A program made the position numbers and the translations under genes. This document shows positions 1 through 7,689 of a DNA stretch of 36,882 nt, piece after piece. How positions within the stretch are numbered: the stretch's first letter is position 1; each line of letters starts with the position of its first letter. The DNA is taken from assembly GCA_002683405.1 (NCBI GenBank), contig NYTH01000034.1, positions 1 to 36,882 on the forward strand, in the 5' to 3' direction. This stretch comes from Salinisphaeraceae bacterium (GTDB lineage Bacteria > Pseudomonadota > Gammaproteobacteria > Nevskiales > Salinisphaeraceae). A model generated the notes under the pieces. The model searched no databases, was not told where the DNA came from, and saw nothing but the letters and a program-made list of their open reading frames with translations.

Positions 1-40
1 CTTCTTCCTTAAATTCCGGGGTGTATCGCGGTGAGTTCAT
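1..40 (-). CDS. IS3-type transposase OrfA, N-terminal codons only (partial)
   Basis: Read on the minus strand, an ATG at 40 begins MNSPRYTPEFKEE and the frame runs off the left edge. This opening is characteristic of OrfA, the helix-turn-helix DNA-binding subunit of IS3-family transposases, which in complete elements is joined to OrfB by programmed frameshifting. A strong Shine-Dalgarno (AGGAGG) sits just upstream at about 45-50. Only 13 codons are visible, so subgroup and integrity cannot be judged. The family call rests on recognising the N-terminal motif together with the IS-like end at about 99. Confidence 0.6.
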   Translation of the reverse strand, partial: MNSPRYTPEFKEE

Positions 41-99
41 GACTTCCTCCTATGGCTAAATCATAGGCCGGAAGTGTCCTCCGTACCGTGGGCAGTCCA
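1..99 (-). mobile_element. Left end of an IS3-family insertion sequence
   Basis: Upstream of the partial orfA the minus strand reads TGGACTGCCCACGGTACGG, starting at the complement of position 99. It has the TG-initial terminal inverted repeat form used by IS3-family elements, about 60 bp before the transposase start as expected. The other end and the target duplication lie outside the window, so the exact boundary is inferred. To the right the DNA becomes AT-richer than the rest of the window. Confidence 0.5.
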
Positions 100-264
100 T
101 AACCTTTTCTCAACCGTCCGCGGAAACGGGGTAGAACCCCCCCTTTAATCCATTGAACCGAACAAACCAGGATTTTGGACCATTTATAAGAAACGCAACG
201 AGTTTTGGTTTAACTGTTGAGTTCACTACCGGTGGATTCAGCCTCATCGATACGGTGCAACGCA

Positions 265-558
265 ATGTTGACCAGTAGTTCAATCCTCATACTCCTCTAC
301 CTCGGCCTAGGCATCGCGATTCTATTTTCCGCAGGGGCGATAAAAAGAATCGGAGATGGGCCAGCGCCTAATCCTGCTTCGATAGCCGTGGTGTACTTAG
401 TATGCGGTTCGGTGCCTTTGCTCCCTTATGCTTTAAAAGCGTTTGAGTTTATCCCAGCATCCAATGCTAGCAATATGCTCATCGTGCTTTATTGCCTAGT
501 CTTCTGGATTGGCGCATTCTTATTCGGTTTTAAATCCGACAAAGCTAGAGAAATTTAA
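265..558 (+). CDS. Small three-helix membrane protein, unknown function
   Basis: A 97-residue protein if translation starts at ATG 265; an in-frame TTG at 217 would add 16 polar residues. I see three hydrophobic segments, at about residues 4-22, 36-57 and 73-92 counted from the ATG, separated by short polar loops and ending in a charged tail (FKSDKAREI). No catalytic motif and no family that I recognise. Codon use is clearly less GC-biased than in the housekeeping genes downstream (many TTT, AAA, CTA and ATA codons), which suggests acquired DNA. Neither start has a good Shine-Dalgarno, so the start is uncertain. A TATAAG at 185-190 could be a -10 element, but no matching -35 is obvious. Confidence 0.45.
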   Translation: MLTSSSILILLYLGLGIAILFSAGAIKRIGDGPAPNPASIAVVYLVCGSVPLLPYALKAFEFIPASNASNMLIVLYCLVFWIGAFLFGFKSDKAREI

Positions 559-595
559 CTGATTAGCTTCGGCAAACGGGGCAAACGCCGCGGCG

Positions 596-814
596 ATGGC
601 TGATTTGGTGGGAGCAAACAGTTCTCAAGGGCCTATTATCTTCGAATTTAATCCTGAGGAAAGGCTGAACGTTCTATATCGCACAGCGACTGCGATCAGT
701 GGCCCAAGTCAGATACTTCAGCGCGAACCCGGATTTTTCGGAAAGGAGCTACTGCACCGTTGGGCGGACGGACTGGGGATCTCACTTCCAATGTCACGAT
801 TTTCTTCGGCTTAG
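596..814 (+). CDS. Doubtful 72-residue ORF in the accessory stretch
   Basis: An ATG-initiated ORF encoding a soluble, moderately charged 72-residue peptide with no recognisable motif, signal peptide or membrane segment. No clear Shine-Dalgarno precedes it. It lies between the small membrane protein and the 3' remnant ending at 979, in the AT-richer part of the left end. It may be a real small protein, a fragment of a broken gene, or chance. I list it only because nothing better explains the stretch. Confidence 0.2.
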   Translation: MADLVGANSSQGPIIFEFNPEERLNVLYRTATAISGPSQILQREPGFFGKELLHRWADGLGISLPMSRFSSA

Positions 815-979
815 CTGCATGTCGGCCCAATCGATTGTAAGACGTCGGTCTTTCAATGCGATGCCACCCTGCCCTTGGACGGCACCGTGGCCGAGGCCGA
901 CGCCTACATGGGCGCCGTGAATCCGACGGGCACCCCGTACTGGATGAACTGGACGGTGCATCTGGCCAACAGCAACTGA
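815..979 (+). pseudogene. 3' remnant of a truncated gene, no start codon
   Basis: After an in-frame TAG at 812-814 the frame is open to TGA 977-979. From about 857 it has GC-rich, host-like codon use, reading ATLPLDGTVAEADAYMG and later TPYWMNWTVHLANSN. There is no plausible start codon or ribosome site for a complete gene, while a strong intrinsic terminator follows directly at 1014-1050. The simplest reading is the C-terminal end of a chromosomal gene whose front was lost when the AT-richer DNA and the IS arrived. I do not recognise the family. It could also be a coincidental open frame, but the composition change and the intact terminator argue against that. Confidence 0.4.
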
Positions 980-1013
980 TAAACGCTTGCTAGCCAGCCC
1001 TTGAAGGGCTGTT

Positions 1014-1050
1014 AAGCGCCGTCGGGGATGCCGGCGGCGCTTTCTTTTTG
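1014..1050 (+). terminator. Intrinsic terminator after the truncated gene
   Basis: A 12-bp stem (1014-1025 with 1031-1042, one G-U pair) encloses a 5-nt loop and is followed by TCTTTTTG. A second small hairpin, AGCCC/GGGCT at 996-1010, precedes it. The orientation fits transcription from the left, i.e. the remnant ending at 979. Confidence 0.75.
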
Positions 1051-1141
1051 CCTGGCGACGCGGTCCGGAGTCGGACTGTCTTATCCCGGTGCGTGTATCA
1101 GGCGTGCCTCGGCTCCCAGCCCACCCGCGGCACGCGCCCCA

Positions 1142-2161
1142 TCAAGTGCCGCTGCCAGCGCGCGCAACGATCTTTTCGTTAGCAAGATCGATGGCCGCGA
1201 ACACGCCCTGCTCGTACAGCGCCGGGTCGGCGGTGACGGTAATAGAGGTCGCGTTGGTCGCGCCGCCGCTTATCACCCCAAGTGCCGAACTGAACAGGTT
1301 GGCCGCTTTCTGGGCGCCGGAGGTGGTGTCTTCGTTCTGGCCGTAGGCGCCGCCAATAATGACGGGTGTCTTGAGCGTGACATAGCTGTTGGGGTTGCTG
1401 AACGTACTGGTCAATCCCTGAATGAACCCGATTCCCGAGCCTGGCATGACGGTGATCGCCTGGCCCAGCGTCATCTCGGCGCTATAGGTCGTGTTGCCGG
1501 TGTTGTAATCCATCGTTCGGTCGGTCTCGCCCGACAGGTTCGCGAAATGGATCCGATAGTTGGCGACCACCACCGGGCTGCCGAGCGAACCGGCGAACTC
1601 TGCAAGGGCGTAGGGCACGCTGCTCACGCTTGTCGGATCCTGCTGCTGCGGCACGAGGTAATAAAAAAGGTTCAGCCCTGTTGGCGCCAGAGTTAACGAT
1701 TTGCCGGAATCGCCCTTCAGGAAGCCGCCCACGGCAGACGGCGAATAAGGCGTGCTCAGCGTCTTGATCTTCTTCCAGTCGCCACGCGCCGTCAGTTCGC
1801 GCTGCTCGCGCACGGTAAAGCCCTGCGCCGAGAGTTTTGCGCGCAAATCGGCATAAGCACGATCGGTAATGGACTGCATTGTCTGGGGTGGAACACCCTT
1901 GAGTTCGGACTTCAGAATCGACGTGGCATAGCCGCTATCGCTGCTGAACAGCGCACTCTCCGATGTAGCCGACGCCTTGTCCTGCGTTACGAATGTCACC
2001 GAGAACTGACCGATATAAATCTCTTTTTTACCAGCAATGTTTTCGAGGTTCTTGGCAGTGAGCTGAATGCGTTTCTCGCCGGATTCTTTGTTGCTGCCAA
2101 TGGCCGCACAGCCGGCCAACATCACGATAGCAACAGCGGTCGTTGCGATTCTGAATTTCAC
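1142..2161 (-). CDS. Lipoprotein of unknown function (339 aa)
   Basis: The N-terminus has a short basic stretch, a hydrophobic core and an LAGC lipobox, so Cys18 is the likely lipidated residue and the mature protein should be anchored in the periplasm-facing membrane. The rest is soluble and rich in Ser, Thr, Gly and Ala, with no catalytic motif or second membrane segment that I can name. The GTG start is supported by AAGGGG about 6 nt upstream. It is transcribed away from the unassigned stretch 2162-2510 and stands alone, with no obvious operon partner. I see the lipoprotein signal directly; any role in the envelope is inference. Confidence 0.75.
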   Translation of the reverse strand: MKFRIATTAVAIVMLAGCAAIGSNKESGEKRIQLTAKNLENIAGKKEIYIGQFSVTFVTQDKASATSESALFSSDSGYATSILKSELKGVPPQTMQSITDRAYADLRAKLSAQGFTVREQRELTARGDWKKIKTLSTPYSPSAVGGFLKGDSGKSLTLAPTGLNLFYYLVPQQQDPTSVSSVPYALAEFAGSLGSPVVVANYRIHFANLSGETDRTMDYNTGNTTYSAEMTLGQAITVMPGSGIGFIQGLTSTFSNPNSYVTLKTPVIIGGAYGQNEDTTSGAQKAANLFSSALGVISGGATNATSITVTADPALYEQGVFAAIDLANEKIVARAGSGT

Positions 2162-2510
2162 GAGCGTCCCCTTTTGAACTGGATGGCCCCAGTCTAGGGA
2201 GGTGGCCAGTCAGAGCGCTCCCCCCATCTGGGGGCTAGGGATTTGCAGTCCTGCGCCGAGGACCCGTTTCAGACGGCTCGCCGGCCTGAATCAGGCGTGC
2301 TCGCGCAGCATTATTCCGTGGCGGCTCTGGCAGCCGGCCCTGGCCGCTCAATTAGCCAGGTTTTCGTTCGTTGGGGCGTGCTTGGTCTCCAAGCTGATCG
2401 ACAAGCACAGTTCGTTGCGGGGGGCAGCTCACGGGATTGGTGGGTCAGAGCCGCCGGATATAACCGCCCGCTCTGCGGACGGGCACGGTGCCGATGACCG
2501 GCAGGACGGA
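2162..2510. other. 349-bp intergenic stretch without a supported gene
   Basis: Between the lipoprotein start and the end of the next minus-strand gene I find no convincing coding frame on either strand. It must hold the lipoprotein promoter. Visible structure is a hairpin CCCCC/GGGGG around 2221-2236 and a weak GCCCG/CGGGC stem near 2466-2485. The weak stem could end transcription of the minus-strand gene finishing at 2511. No tRNA or known RNA could be folded here by eye. Confidence 0.5.
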
Positions 2511-2927
2511 TCAGCCGTCACGATCGTCGTGGTCGTTGCGGCCGGGTTTGTCACCATCGCGAAACAGACCCGACACCAGCCGCCCCACGCCACGATTGGC
2601 CAGGCGAATGCTCTGGTAGACCGTGCCGGCGTGCCGGTGGTGCGCCGCGCGAGCCTTGCCGGCGTTGCCTGACCCCCAGATGTCGAAGCTCAGATCGGCC
2701 AGCGCCAGATGGACCGCTTCAATGGTATCGGTACTGCAGTCGACGGTTTTCTCGACCCGCGCCTGCCCCTCTCGCACGCGACGCCGCGCTTCGGACAGGC
2801 GCTGGCCTTCCTTAAGCGTCATTCTTACGCGCCGCAGCTCTGCCTGACCGGCCCGCTGCGCTTGCTGCGTCACCAGAACCACCGCGGCAACGGCAAGTTC
2901 CAGCGGCAGCAGGATGAGGGCCAGCAT
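2511..2927 (-). CDS. Small membrane-anchored protein, unknown function (138 aa)
   Basis: ATG at 2927 starts a protein with one N-terminal hydrophobic segment (about residues 2-21), then a strongly charged, Arg/Glu-rich helical region (about 25-58) suited to a coiled coil. A more conserved-looking middle reads TIEAVHLALADLSFDIW, and the C-terminus is polar. The start lies 8 bp after the stop of the preceding gene, so both are probably cotranscribed. The upstream gene has the same plan (one membrane helix plus helical domain), so the two proteins may work together. I do not recognise the family. Confidence 0.65.
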   Translation of the reverse strand: MLALILLPLELAVAAVVLVTQQAQRAGQAELRRVRMTLKEGQRLSEARRRVREGQARVEKTVDCSTDTIEAVHLALADLSFDIWGSGNAGKARAAHHRHAGTVYQSIRLANRGVGRLVSGLFRDGDKPGRNDHDDRDG

Positions 2928-2935
2928 GGCAGCGC

Positions 2936-3307
2936 TCAGCGCGACGCGCGCTCGGGCAGACGCTGAACCTTCACGTCCGCCTCGACGCCGCGATCGGCCA
3001 GTTCGGCCGCCAGCTCGTCGGCCACCCGCTCGTAAACGCGGCGGCGAACAAGCCGCGGCGCCACGCTCGCCAGCTGCGAGCCGATACGGGAATTCTGGCG
3101 GGCCAGCTCGATGGGGTTGAGGACTTCCACGGTCAATATCATATCGCCCTGGCCCTTCACCCACTCCCGGGTCGTGCCGTCGGCCGTCTGCAGCTCACGC
3201 GACAGACGCTCCAGTTCGGCCTCCACGTGCTGCCAGCGCCGGTAGAGCACGACCGCCACGGCGAGCAGTGCAACGGCCAGAGGCACCAGTAACAGCCAGA
3301 CCATCAT
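2936..3307 (-). CDS. Small membrane-anchored coiled-coil protein (123 aa)
   Basis: The start is in-frame ATG-ATG at 3307/3304, overlapping the end of purC. Residues 3-22 form one membrane helix. They are followed by a coiled-coil-like stretch (about 25-45) and a soluble domain containing [17 protein letters not shown] and [13 protein letters not shown]. The overlap with purC and the 8-bp gap to the next gene indicate one transcript. The soluble domain looks well folded but I cannot assign a family. A structural or scaffolding role at the inner membrane is a guess from the architecture. Confidence 0.7.
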   Translation of the reverse strand: MMVWLLLVPLAVALLAVAVVLYRRWQHVEAELERLSRELQTADGTTREWVKGQGDMILTVEVLNPIELARQNSRIGSQLASVAPRLVRRRVYERVADELAAELADRGVEADVKVQRLPERASR

Positions 3308-4194
3308 GATTTTTCGCCGGTGAGACGTTGTTGCGCTTCGCGGTATTTACCGGCGGTATTACGGATGACCTCATCGGGCAGCGTCGGGCCGGGGGCGGTC
3401 TTGTCCCAGTCCAGCGTTTCCAGATAGTCGCGCACGTACTGCTTGTCGAAAGACGGCGGGCTGATGCCGGTGCGGTATTCGCTGGCCGGCCAGAAACGCG
3501 ACGAATCGGGCGTGAGCACCTCGTCGATGAGCACCAGCTCGTCGTTCTCGTCCAGCCCGAATTCGAACTTGGTGTCGGCAATGATGATGCCGCAGCCGCG
3601 CGCGTATTCGGCGGCGCGGTGGTACAGCATGAGACTGGCGCGCCGGACTTCGTCGGCCAGATCCTCGCCAATCAGCTCGACCGTGTGCTCGTAGCTGATG
3701 TTCTCGTCATGATCGCCCACGTCCGCCTTGGAGGAGGGCGTGTAGATGGGCTCGGGCAGCTGCTGCGCCTGTTCCAGCCCGGCCGGCAATTCGATGCCGC
3801 AGACCGCGCCGCTCTTCTGATAGTCCTTCCAGCCGGACCCGATGAGATAGCCCCGCACGATGGCTTCGATGGGCAGCGGCGCCAATTTCTTCACCAGCAT
3901 GCCGCGGCCGGCCACCTGCTCCAGCTCGTCGCCCGACAGCACGTCGTCCAGCGGCGTGCTGCTCAGATGATTCTTCACGTCGCCGGCAAAGCGCCGGAAC
4001 CAGAAACTGGCGACCGATGTCAGCACCTCGCCCTTGCCGGGGATCGGGTCGGGCAGGATGACGTCGAACGCGGAGATACGGTCGGTGGTGACAATGAGCA
4101 GCTGGTCGTCGCCCACGCCGTAGATATCACGCACCTTGCCGCGATTGAGCAGCGGCAGGCTCTTGAGATCCGACTGGTGCAGCATTTCAGGCAT
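3304..4194 (-). CDS. purC: Phosphoribosylaminoimidazole-succinocarboxamide synthase
   Basis: SAICAR synthase joins CAIR and aspartate with ATP in purine biosynthesis. The 296-residue product matches the longer form of the family (E. coli has 237). Diagnostic motifs in order are NRGKVRDIY and [10 protein letters not shown] near the N-terminus, an [18 protein letters not shown] block in the middle, then [21 protein letters not shown] and the late [14 protein letters not shown] chose ATG 4194 because AAGG lies 7 nt upstream and the protein start MPEMLHQS matches the family; the open frame continues upstream without homology. Its 3' end overlaps the following small membrane-protein gene. Confidence 0.95.
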   Translation of the reverse strand: MPEMLHQSDLKSLPLLNRGKVRDIYGVGDDQLLIVTTDRISAFDVILPDPIPGKGEVLTSVASFWFRRFAGDVKNHLSSTPLDDVLSGDELEQVAGRGMLVKKLAPLPIEAIVRGYLIGSGWKDYQKSGAVCGIELPAGLEQAQQLPEPIYTPSSKADVGDHDENISYEHTVELIGEDLADEVRRASLMLYHRAAEYARGCGIIIADTKFEFGLDENDELVLIDEVLTPDSSRFWPASEYRTGISPPSFDKQYVRDYLETLDWDKTAPGPTLPDEVIRNTAGKYREAQQRLTGEKS

Positions 4195-4236
4195 GAATAA
4201 ACCTTGAAAACGCGCCAAAAAGCGCGACGGCGGCGA

Positions 4237-4265
4237 AGTGTAATGGCGCGGCGCGGCCGCGCCAA
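4237..4265 (-). promoter_or_regulatory. Candidate sigma-70 promoter for purC
   Basis: On the minus strand TTGGCG, a 17-bp spacer and TACACT are found, each hexamer matching consensus at four of six positions. Transcription would begin near 4230, giving a leader of about 35 nt before the purC ATG. A short CGCGC/GCGCG hairpin with a T-rich loop (4211-4226) lies in that leader. Confidence 0.4.
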
Positions 4266-4286
4266 CCGCGCCCGCAGGCTGTCGGG

Positions 4287-4745
4287 TCAGGCCAGCAGAT
4301 AGCGCCCGCCCGAGGCCACCGCGATGACCGCCAGCCCCAGGGTGAGGTTGATGGCCACGAACAGCCGAATCTGCCCCAGCTGGCGAGCTGCCGCCTCGTA
4401 CTGATCCAGCGACAGGGCTTTTTTCAGCTTGCGCCAGGGCGAAAAGTAGACGTGCCCGTACAGCAGAAACATCAGCCAGCCCAGCAGATGCATGATGTGG
4501 ATGTGCACGCCGGCGCCGCCAAATCCGCCGTAGTAGCCGAACAGCATGGCGTAGCCGGTCACCAGCAGCAGCAGCACGCTCAGCCACACCCAGAGGAAAA
4601 ACCGGCTGAAGCAGTCGCACCAGAGCTGCAGCCGTTCGGCCACGCTCAACCGGCCTGCAGCGGGCCTGAGCACGAGATAGGCGAAGAACATGCCGCCGAC
4701 CCAGACGACCGCGGCCAGCAGATGCAATGTGGTGAGAATGCTCAA
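4287..4745 (-). CDS. CopD-like four-helix membrane protein (152 aa)
   Basis: A compact integral membrane protein with four hydrophobic segments (about residues 2-25, 48-71, 79-102, 128-150). It has the opening [16 protein letters not shown] and a His-rich HIHIMHLL motif typical of the CopD / copper-resistance D domain superfamily. Such proteins are linked to copper handling or haem binding; the substrate here is not shown. TTG at 4745 is the best start, with GGAG 8 nt upstream. It is divergent from rpe and upstream of purC on the same strand, but the purC promoter candidate suggests separate expression. Confidence 0.75.
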   Translation of the reverse strand: MSILTTLHLLAAVVWVGGMFFAYLVLRPAAGRLSVAERLQLWCDCFSRFFLWVWLSVLLLLVTGYAMLFGYYGGFGGAGVHIHIMHLLGWLMFLLYGHVYFSPWRKLKKALSLDQYEAAARQLGQIRLFVAINLTLGLAVIAVASGGRYLLA

Positions 4746-4774
4746 ATCGCGGGCTCCATTCGGCGCAAGCCGGA

Positions 4775-4803
4775 ATCGTAAGTTAAACTCCGCGGCCGGT
4801 AAA
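4775..4803 (-). promoter_or_regulatory. Candidate promoter for the CopD-like gene
   Basis: The minus strand carries TTTACC, a 17-bp spacer and TACGAT, each with four of six consensus bases, about 30 bp before the TTG start at 4745. The 72-bp divergent gap must also serve rpe, for which no good match was seen. Confidence 0.35.
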
Positions 4804-4817
4804 CGAAGTGGCCCGTC

Positions 4818-5507
4818 ATGGCTTTATCCTCGCTCGACTATCAGATTGCCCCGTCCATCCTGTCCGCCGACCTGGCGCGGCTGGGCGCGGACGTGGAGGC
4901 CGTGGTGGCCGCCGGCGGCGATCTCGTGCATTTCGACGTGATGGACAACCACTACGTGCCGAATCTCACCTTCGGCCCGCCCGTCTGCAAGGCGCTGCGC
5001 CACTACGGCATCACCGCGCCCATCGACGTGCATCTGATGGTCAAGCCAGTGGATCGGCTGATCGGCGACTTTGCCGCGGCCGGCGCCGACTACATCACCT
5101 TTCATCCGGAAGCCTCGGAACACATCGACCGCAGCCTTCAGCTGATCCGGGACGCCGGCTGCAAGGCCGGCCTGGTATTCAACCCGGCCACGCCGCTGTA
5201 CTGGTTGAAGCACGTGATCGACAAGCTCGACATGATTCTGCTCATGTCGGTCAACCCGGGCTTTGGCGGCCAGAGCTTCATCGACGAAACGCTGAACAAG
5301 GTGGCCGAGGCGCGGGCCCTTATTGACGCTTCCGGCCGCAAGATTCGCCTGGAAGTGGACGGCGGCATCAAGACCGGCAACATTGCCGACGTGGCGGAGG
5401 CCGGCGCCGATACCTTCGTGGCCGGCTCCGCCATATTCGGCAGCGATGACTACGCCGCCACGATCGCCCAGATGCGCGATCGCCTGAACCGGCTGCGCAG
5501 CGTTTGA
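4818..5507 (+). CDS. rpe: Ribulose-phosphate 3-epimerase
   Basis: Interconverts ribulose 5-phosphate and xylulose 5-phosphate in the pentose phosphate pathway. The 229-residue TIM-barrel protein has the family motifs [13 protein letters not shown] (11-23), [12 protein letters not shown] (38-49), VHLMVKP (71-77), [12 protein letters not shown] (143-154) and VDGGIK (180-185). His38, Asp40, His72 and Asp181 are the expected metal and acid/base residues. Start ATG 4818. It is the first gene of the run into the trp genes. In many Gammaproteobacteria gph (phosphoglycolate phosphatase) follows rpe, but here a short leader region and trpE follow directly. Confidence 0.96.
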   Translation: MALSSLDYQIAPSILSADLARLGADVEAVVAAGGDLVHFDVMDNHYVPNLTFGPPVCKALRHYGITAPIDVHLMVKPVDRLIGDFAAAGADYITFHPEASEHIDRSLQLIRDAGCKAGLVFNPATPLYWLKHVIDKLDMILLMSVNPGFGGQSFIDETLNKVAEARALIDASGRKIRLEVDGGIKTGNIADVAEAGADTFVAGSAIFGSDDYAATIAQMRDRLNRLRSV

Positions 5508-5509
5508 CC

Positions 5510-5551
5510 ATGGGTAGCGGAAGACTCGATCGGCGATGGCGTGGATGGTAG
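5510..5551 (+). CDS. trpL: Candidate trp leader peptide (13 aa, two Trp codons)
   Basis: Two bases after the rpe stop, an ATG opens the short ORF MGSGRLDRRWRGW ending in TAG at 5549-5551. Trp codons fall at positions 10 and 13, the last one adjacent to the stop. It lies 72 bp upstream of trpE and is followed by several alternative hairpins, the layout of ribosome-mediated trp attenuators. No Shine-Dalgarno is visible, so translation would probably be coupled to rpe termination. I see the ORF and the stems directly; a leader function is inference. A 13-codon ORF can arise by chance in GC-rich DNA. Confidence 0.5.
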   Translation: MGSGRLDRRWRGW

Positions 5552-5616
5552 CCGCCGGGCAGGCATGACCTGCCCCTTCCGCCCGGGCCTGCCGCCCGCT
5601 GCCCATCAGCCGATCG
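5527..5616 (+). promoter_or_regulatory. Competing hairpins upstream of trpE (candidate attenuator)
   Basis: An outer near-perfect inverted repeat pairs 5527-5539 (overlapping the first Trp codon of the leader ORF) with 5603-5616. Its right arm ends 7 nt before the trpE ATG, where a ribosome site should be. Inside, GGGCAGG at 5557-5563 can pair with CCTGCCC at 5569-5575 (5-nt loop), with GCCTGCC at 5587-5593, or with CTGCCC at 5599-5604, giving mutually exclusive structures. No U-run follows any stem, so a classical intrinsic terminator is not evident. Control could be translational or Rho-dependent, and I could not work out which state tryptophan starvation would favour. Confidence 0.45.
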
Positions 5617-5623
5617 CATAATC

Positions 5624-7099
5624 ATGTCTTCAACACGCACACAGCCCAAACGCCTGCCGCTGGTTCGCGAAGCGCTGGCCGATCTGGATACCCCGCTGTC
5701 CACCTATCTCAAGCTGGCCGATGCGCCGTACAGCTTCCTGCTGGAATCCGTGCAGGGCGGAGAGCGCTGGGGGCGCTACTCCATCATCGGCCTGCCCTGC
5801 GACGAGCGTATTCGCGTGCGCGGCCGCGTCATCCAGCACGAGCGGGGCGACAGCGTGCTCGAGCGCGTGGAATCCGACGACCCGCTGGCCTGGATTCAGG
5901 CCTTCTCGGCCGCGCGGGCGCTGCCCGCCATGCCGGACCTGCCGCGGCTGACCGGCGGCCTGGTCGGCTATTTCGGCTACGACACCATTCGCTACATCGA
6001 GCCGCGGCTCGCCGGCGTGGACAAGCCCGACCCGCTTGATCTGCCCGATATCCTGCTGATGGTGGCCGAGGAGCTGGTGGTCTTCGACAACCTCAAGGGC
6101 AAGCTCTTCTGCATCGGCCACTATCGCGACGGCGACGCACAGGACAAGACCCGCGTAGCCGCCCGGCTGGATGACCTGCTGACCCGCCTGACCCGCCCGC
6201 TGGACATGCCGCCACCGCGCGTGCACGCGGCCATGAACGAGTCGAGCTTCGTGTCCGGCCTCACCCAGGCCGGCTACGAGTCGGCCGTGGACCGCATTCG
6301 CGAATACACCCTGGCCGGCGACGTGATGCAGGTGGTGCCCAGCCAGCGGCTGAGCGCGCCCTTCGACGCCGAGCCGATCAACCTGTATCGCGCGCTGCGC
6401 AGCCTCAACCCTTCGCCCTATCTGTACTACATGAACCTGGGCGATCATCACGTGGTGGGCTCGTCGCCGGAAATCCTGGTGCGGGCCATGGACAACGAGA
6501 TCATGGTCCGGCCGATCGCCGGTACTCGGCCGCGGGGCCGCACGCCAGAGGCCGACCGCGCGCTGGAGGCCGAGCTGCTGGCCGACCCGAAGGAGCGCGC
6601 CGAACACCTGATGCTGATCGACCTGGGCCGCAACGACGTCGGCCGCGTGGCACGAACAGGCAGCGTCGAGGTGACCGATCAGATGGTCATCGAGCGCTAT
6701 TCCCACGTCATGCACATCGTGTCCAATGTGACCGGGCAACTGGCCGACGGCCTGACGCCCATGGACGCGCTCAAGGCCACGTTCCCGGCGGGCACGCTGT
6801 CGGGCGCGCCCAAGATCCGCGCCATGGAAATCATCGACGAGATCGAGCCGGTCAAGCGCGGCGTGTACGGCGGCGCCGTCGGCTATCTGGCCGACAACGG
6901 CAGCATGGACCTGGCCATTGCCATCCGAACGGCGGTCATCAAGAACCGGGAAATTCACGTGCAGGCCGGTGGCGGTATCGTGACCGACTCCGACCCCACC
7001 ACCGAGTGGGAGGAGACCATGAACAAGGCGCGCGCCGTGCTGCGTGCCGCGGCCATGGCGGCCGGCGGGCTCAAGCCGCAGGGCGGGGATGCATCATGA
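5624..7099 (+). CDS. trpE: Anthranilate synthase component I
   Basis: Makes anthranilate from chorismate with ammonia supplied by TrpG, the first committed step to tryptophan. The 491-residue protein has the N-terminal feedback-binding motif LLES (39-42) and the C-terminal chorismate-binding domain with [46 protein letters not shown] and [12 protein letters not shown] blocks. LLES marks TrpE rather than PabB. ATG 5624 has no visible Shine-Dalgarno, consistent with the structured leader before it. Its stop overlaps the trpG start (ATGA), indicating translational coupling. Confidence 0.96.
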   Translation: MSSTRTQPKRLPLVREALADLDTPLSTYLKLADAPYSFLLESVQGGERWGRYSIIGLPCDERIRVRGRVIQHERGDSVLERVESDDPLAWIQAFSAARALPAMPDLPRLTGGLVGYFGYDTIRYIEPRLAGVDKPDPLDLPDILLMVAEELVVFDNLKGKLFCIGHYRDGDAQDKTRVAARLDDLLTRLTRPLDMPPPRVHAAMNESSFVSGLTQAGYESAVDRIREYTLAGDVMQVVPSQRLSAPFDAEPINLYRALRSLNPSPYLYYMNLGDHHVVGSSPEILVRAMDNEIMVRPIAGTRPRGRTPEADRALEAELLADPKERAEHLMLIDLGRNDVGRVARTGSVEVTDQMVIERYSHVMHIVSNVTGQLADGLTPMDALKATFPAGTLSGAPKIRAMEIIDEIEPVKRGVYGGAVGYLADNGSMDLAIAIRTAVIKNREIHVQAGGGIVTDSDPTTEWEETMNKARAVLRAAAMAAGGLKPQGGDAS

Positions 7100-7680
7100 T
7101 TCTCATGCTCGACAACTACGACTCCTTCACCTACAACCTGGTGCAGTATCTGGGCGAGCTCGATGCCGACGTGCAGGTGGTGCGCAACGACGAGATCAGC
7201 GTGGCGGAAATCGATCGTCTGGCCCCGCGCGGCATCGTTATCTCGCCGGGCCCCTGCACGCCCAACGAGGCGGGTGTCTCGCTGGAGGTCGTGCGCCATT
7301 TTGCCGGCCGCCTGCCGCTGCTGGGCGTTTGCCTGGGGCACCAGGCCATTGGCCAGGCCTTCGGCGGGCAGGTGATCCGCGCCCGACAGGTCATGCACGG
7401 CAAGACGTCGGCCATTCACCACACGCACAGTGGCGTCTTCGCCGGGCTGCCGGACGGCTTTTCGGCCACCCGCTATCACTCCCTGGTGGTCAGCCGCGAC
7501 GGGCTACCGGACGATTTCGAGCTGACTGCCTGGACGCAGACGCAAGGCGGCGACCTGGACGAGATCATGGGCCTGCGCCACCGGCCCACCGGCGCGGAAG
7601 GGGTGCAGTTTCATCCCGAATCAATCCTCTCGGACCATGGCCACACCATGCTTCGAACCTTTCTCGACCGCTGCGAGTAA
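7096..7680 (+). CDS. trpG: Anthranilate synthase component II (glutamine amidotransferase)
   Basis: A class I glutamine amidotransferase that releases ammonia from glutamine for TrpE. At 194 residues it is the stand-alone form, not fused to TrpD as in E. coli. The catalytic triad is visible as Cys79 in [12 protein letters not shown] and His173 and Glu175 in QFHPES. The start at 7096 overlaps the trpE stop; the frame is open further upstream inside trpE, but [14 protein letters not shown] is the family N-terminus. The homologue PabA is nearly identical in motif, so sharing with folate synthesis is possible. The position between trpE and trpD makes the trp role clear. Confidence 0.95.
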   Translation: MILMLDNYDSFTYNLVQYLGELDADVQVVRNDEISVAEIDRLAPRGIVISPGPCTPNEAGVSLEVVRHFAGRLPLLGVCLGHQAIGQAFGGQVIRARQVMHGKTSAIHHTHSGVFAGLPDGFSATRYHSLVVSRDGLPDDFELTAWTQTQGGDLDEIMGLRHRPTGAEGVQFHPESILSDHGHTMLRTFLDRCE

Positions 7681-7689
7681 TCCGCCGTC

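Noticed and set aside
2225..2290. tRNA-Cys-like anticodon loop (CTGCAAA) on the minus strand
   Set aside because: The anticodon stem has only three good pairs, and no T-loop, D-arm or acceptor stem can be built around it.
2202..2672. Plus-strand 156-residue ORF across the gap before the small membrane-protein genes
   Set aside because: Its second half is antisense to the supported minus-strand gene 2511-2927. The first half has no start context or recognisable sequence.
4195..4620. N-terminal extension of the purC frame
   Set aside because: It overlaps the CopD-like gene on the same strand in another frame and has no PurC homology.
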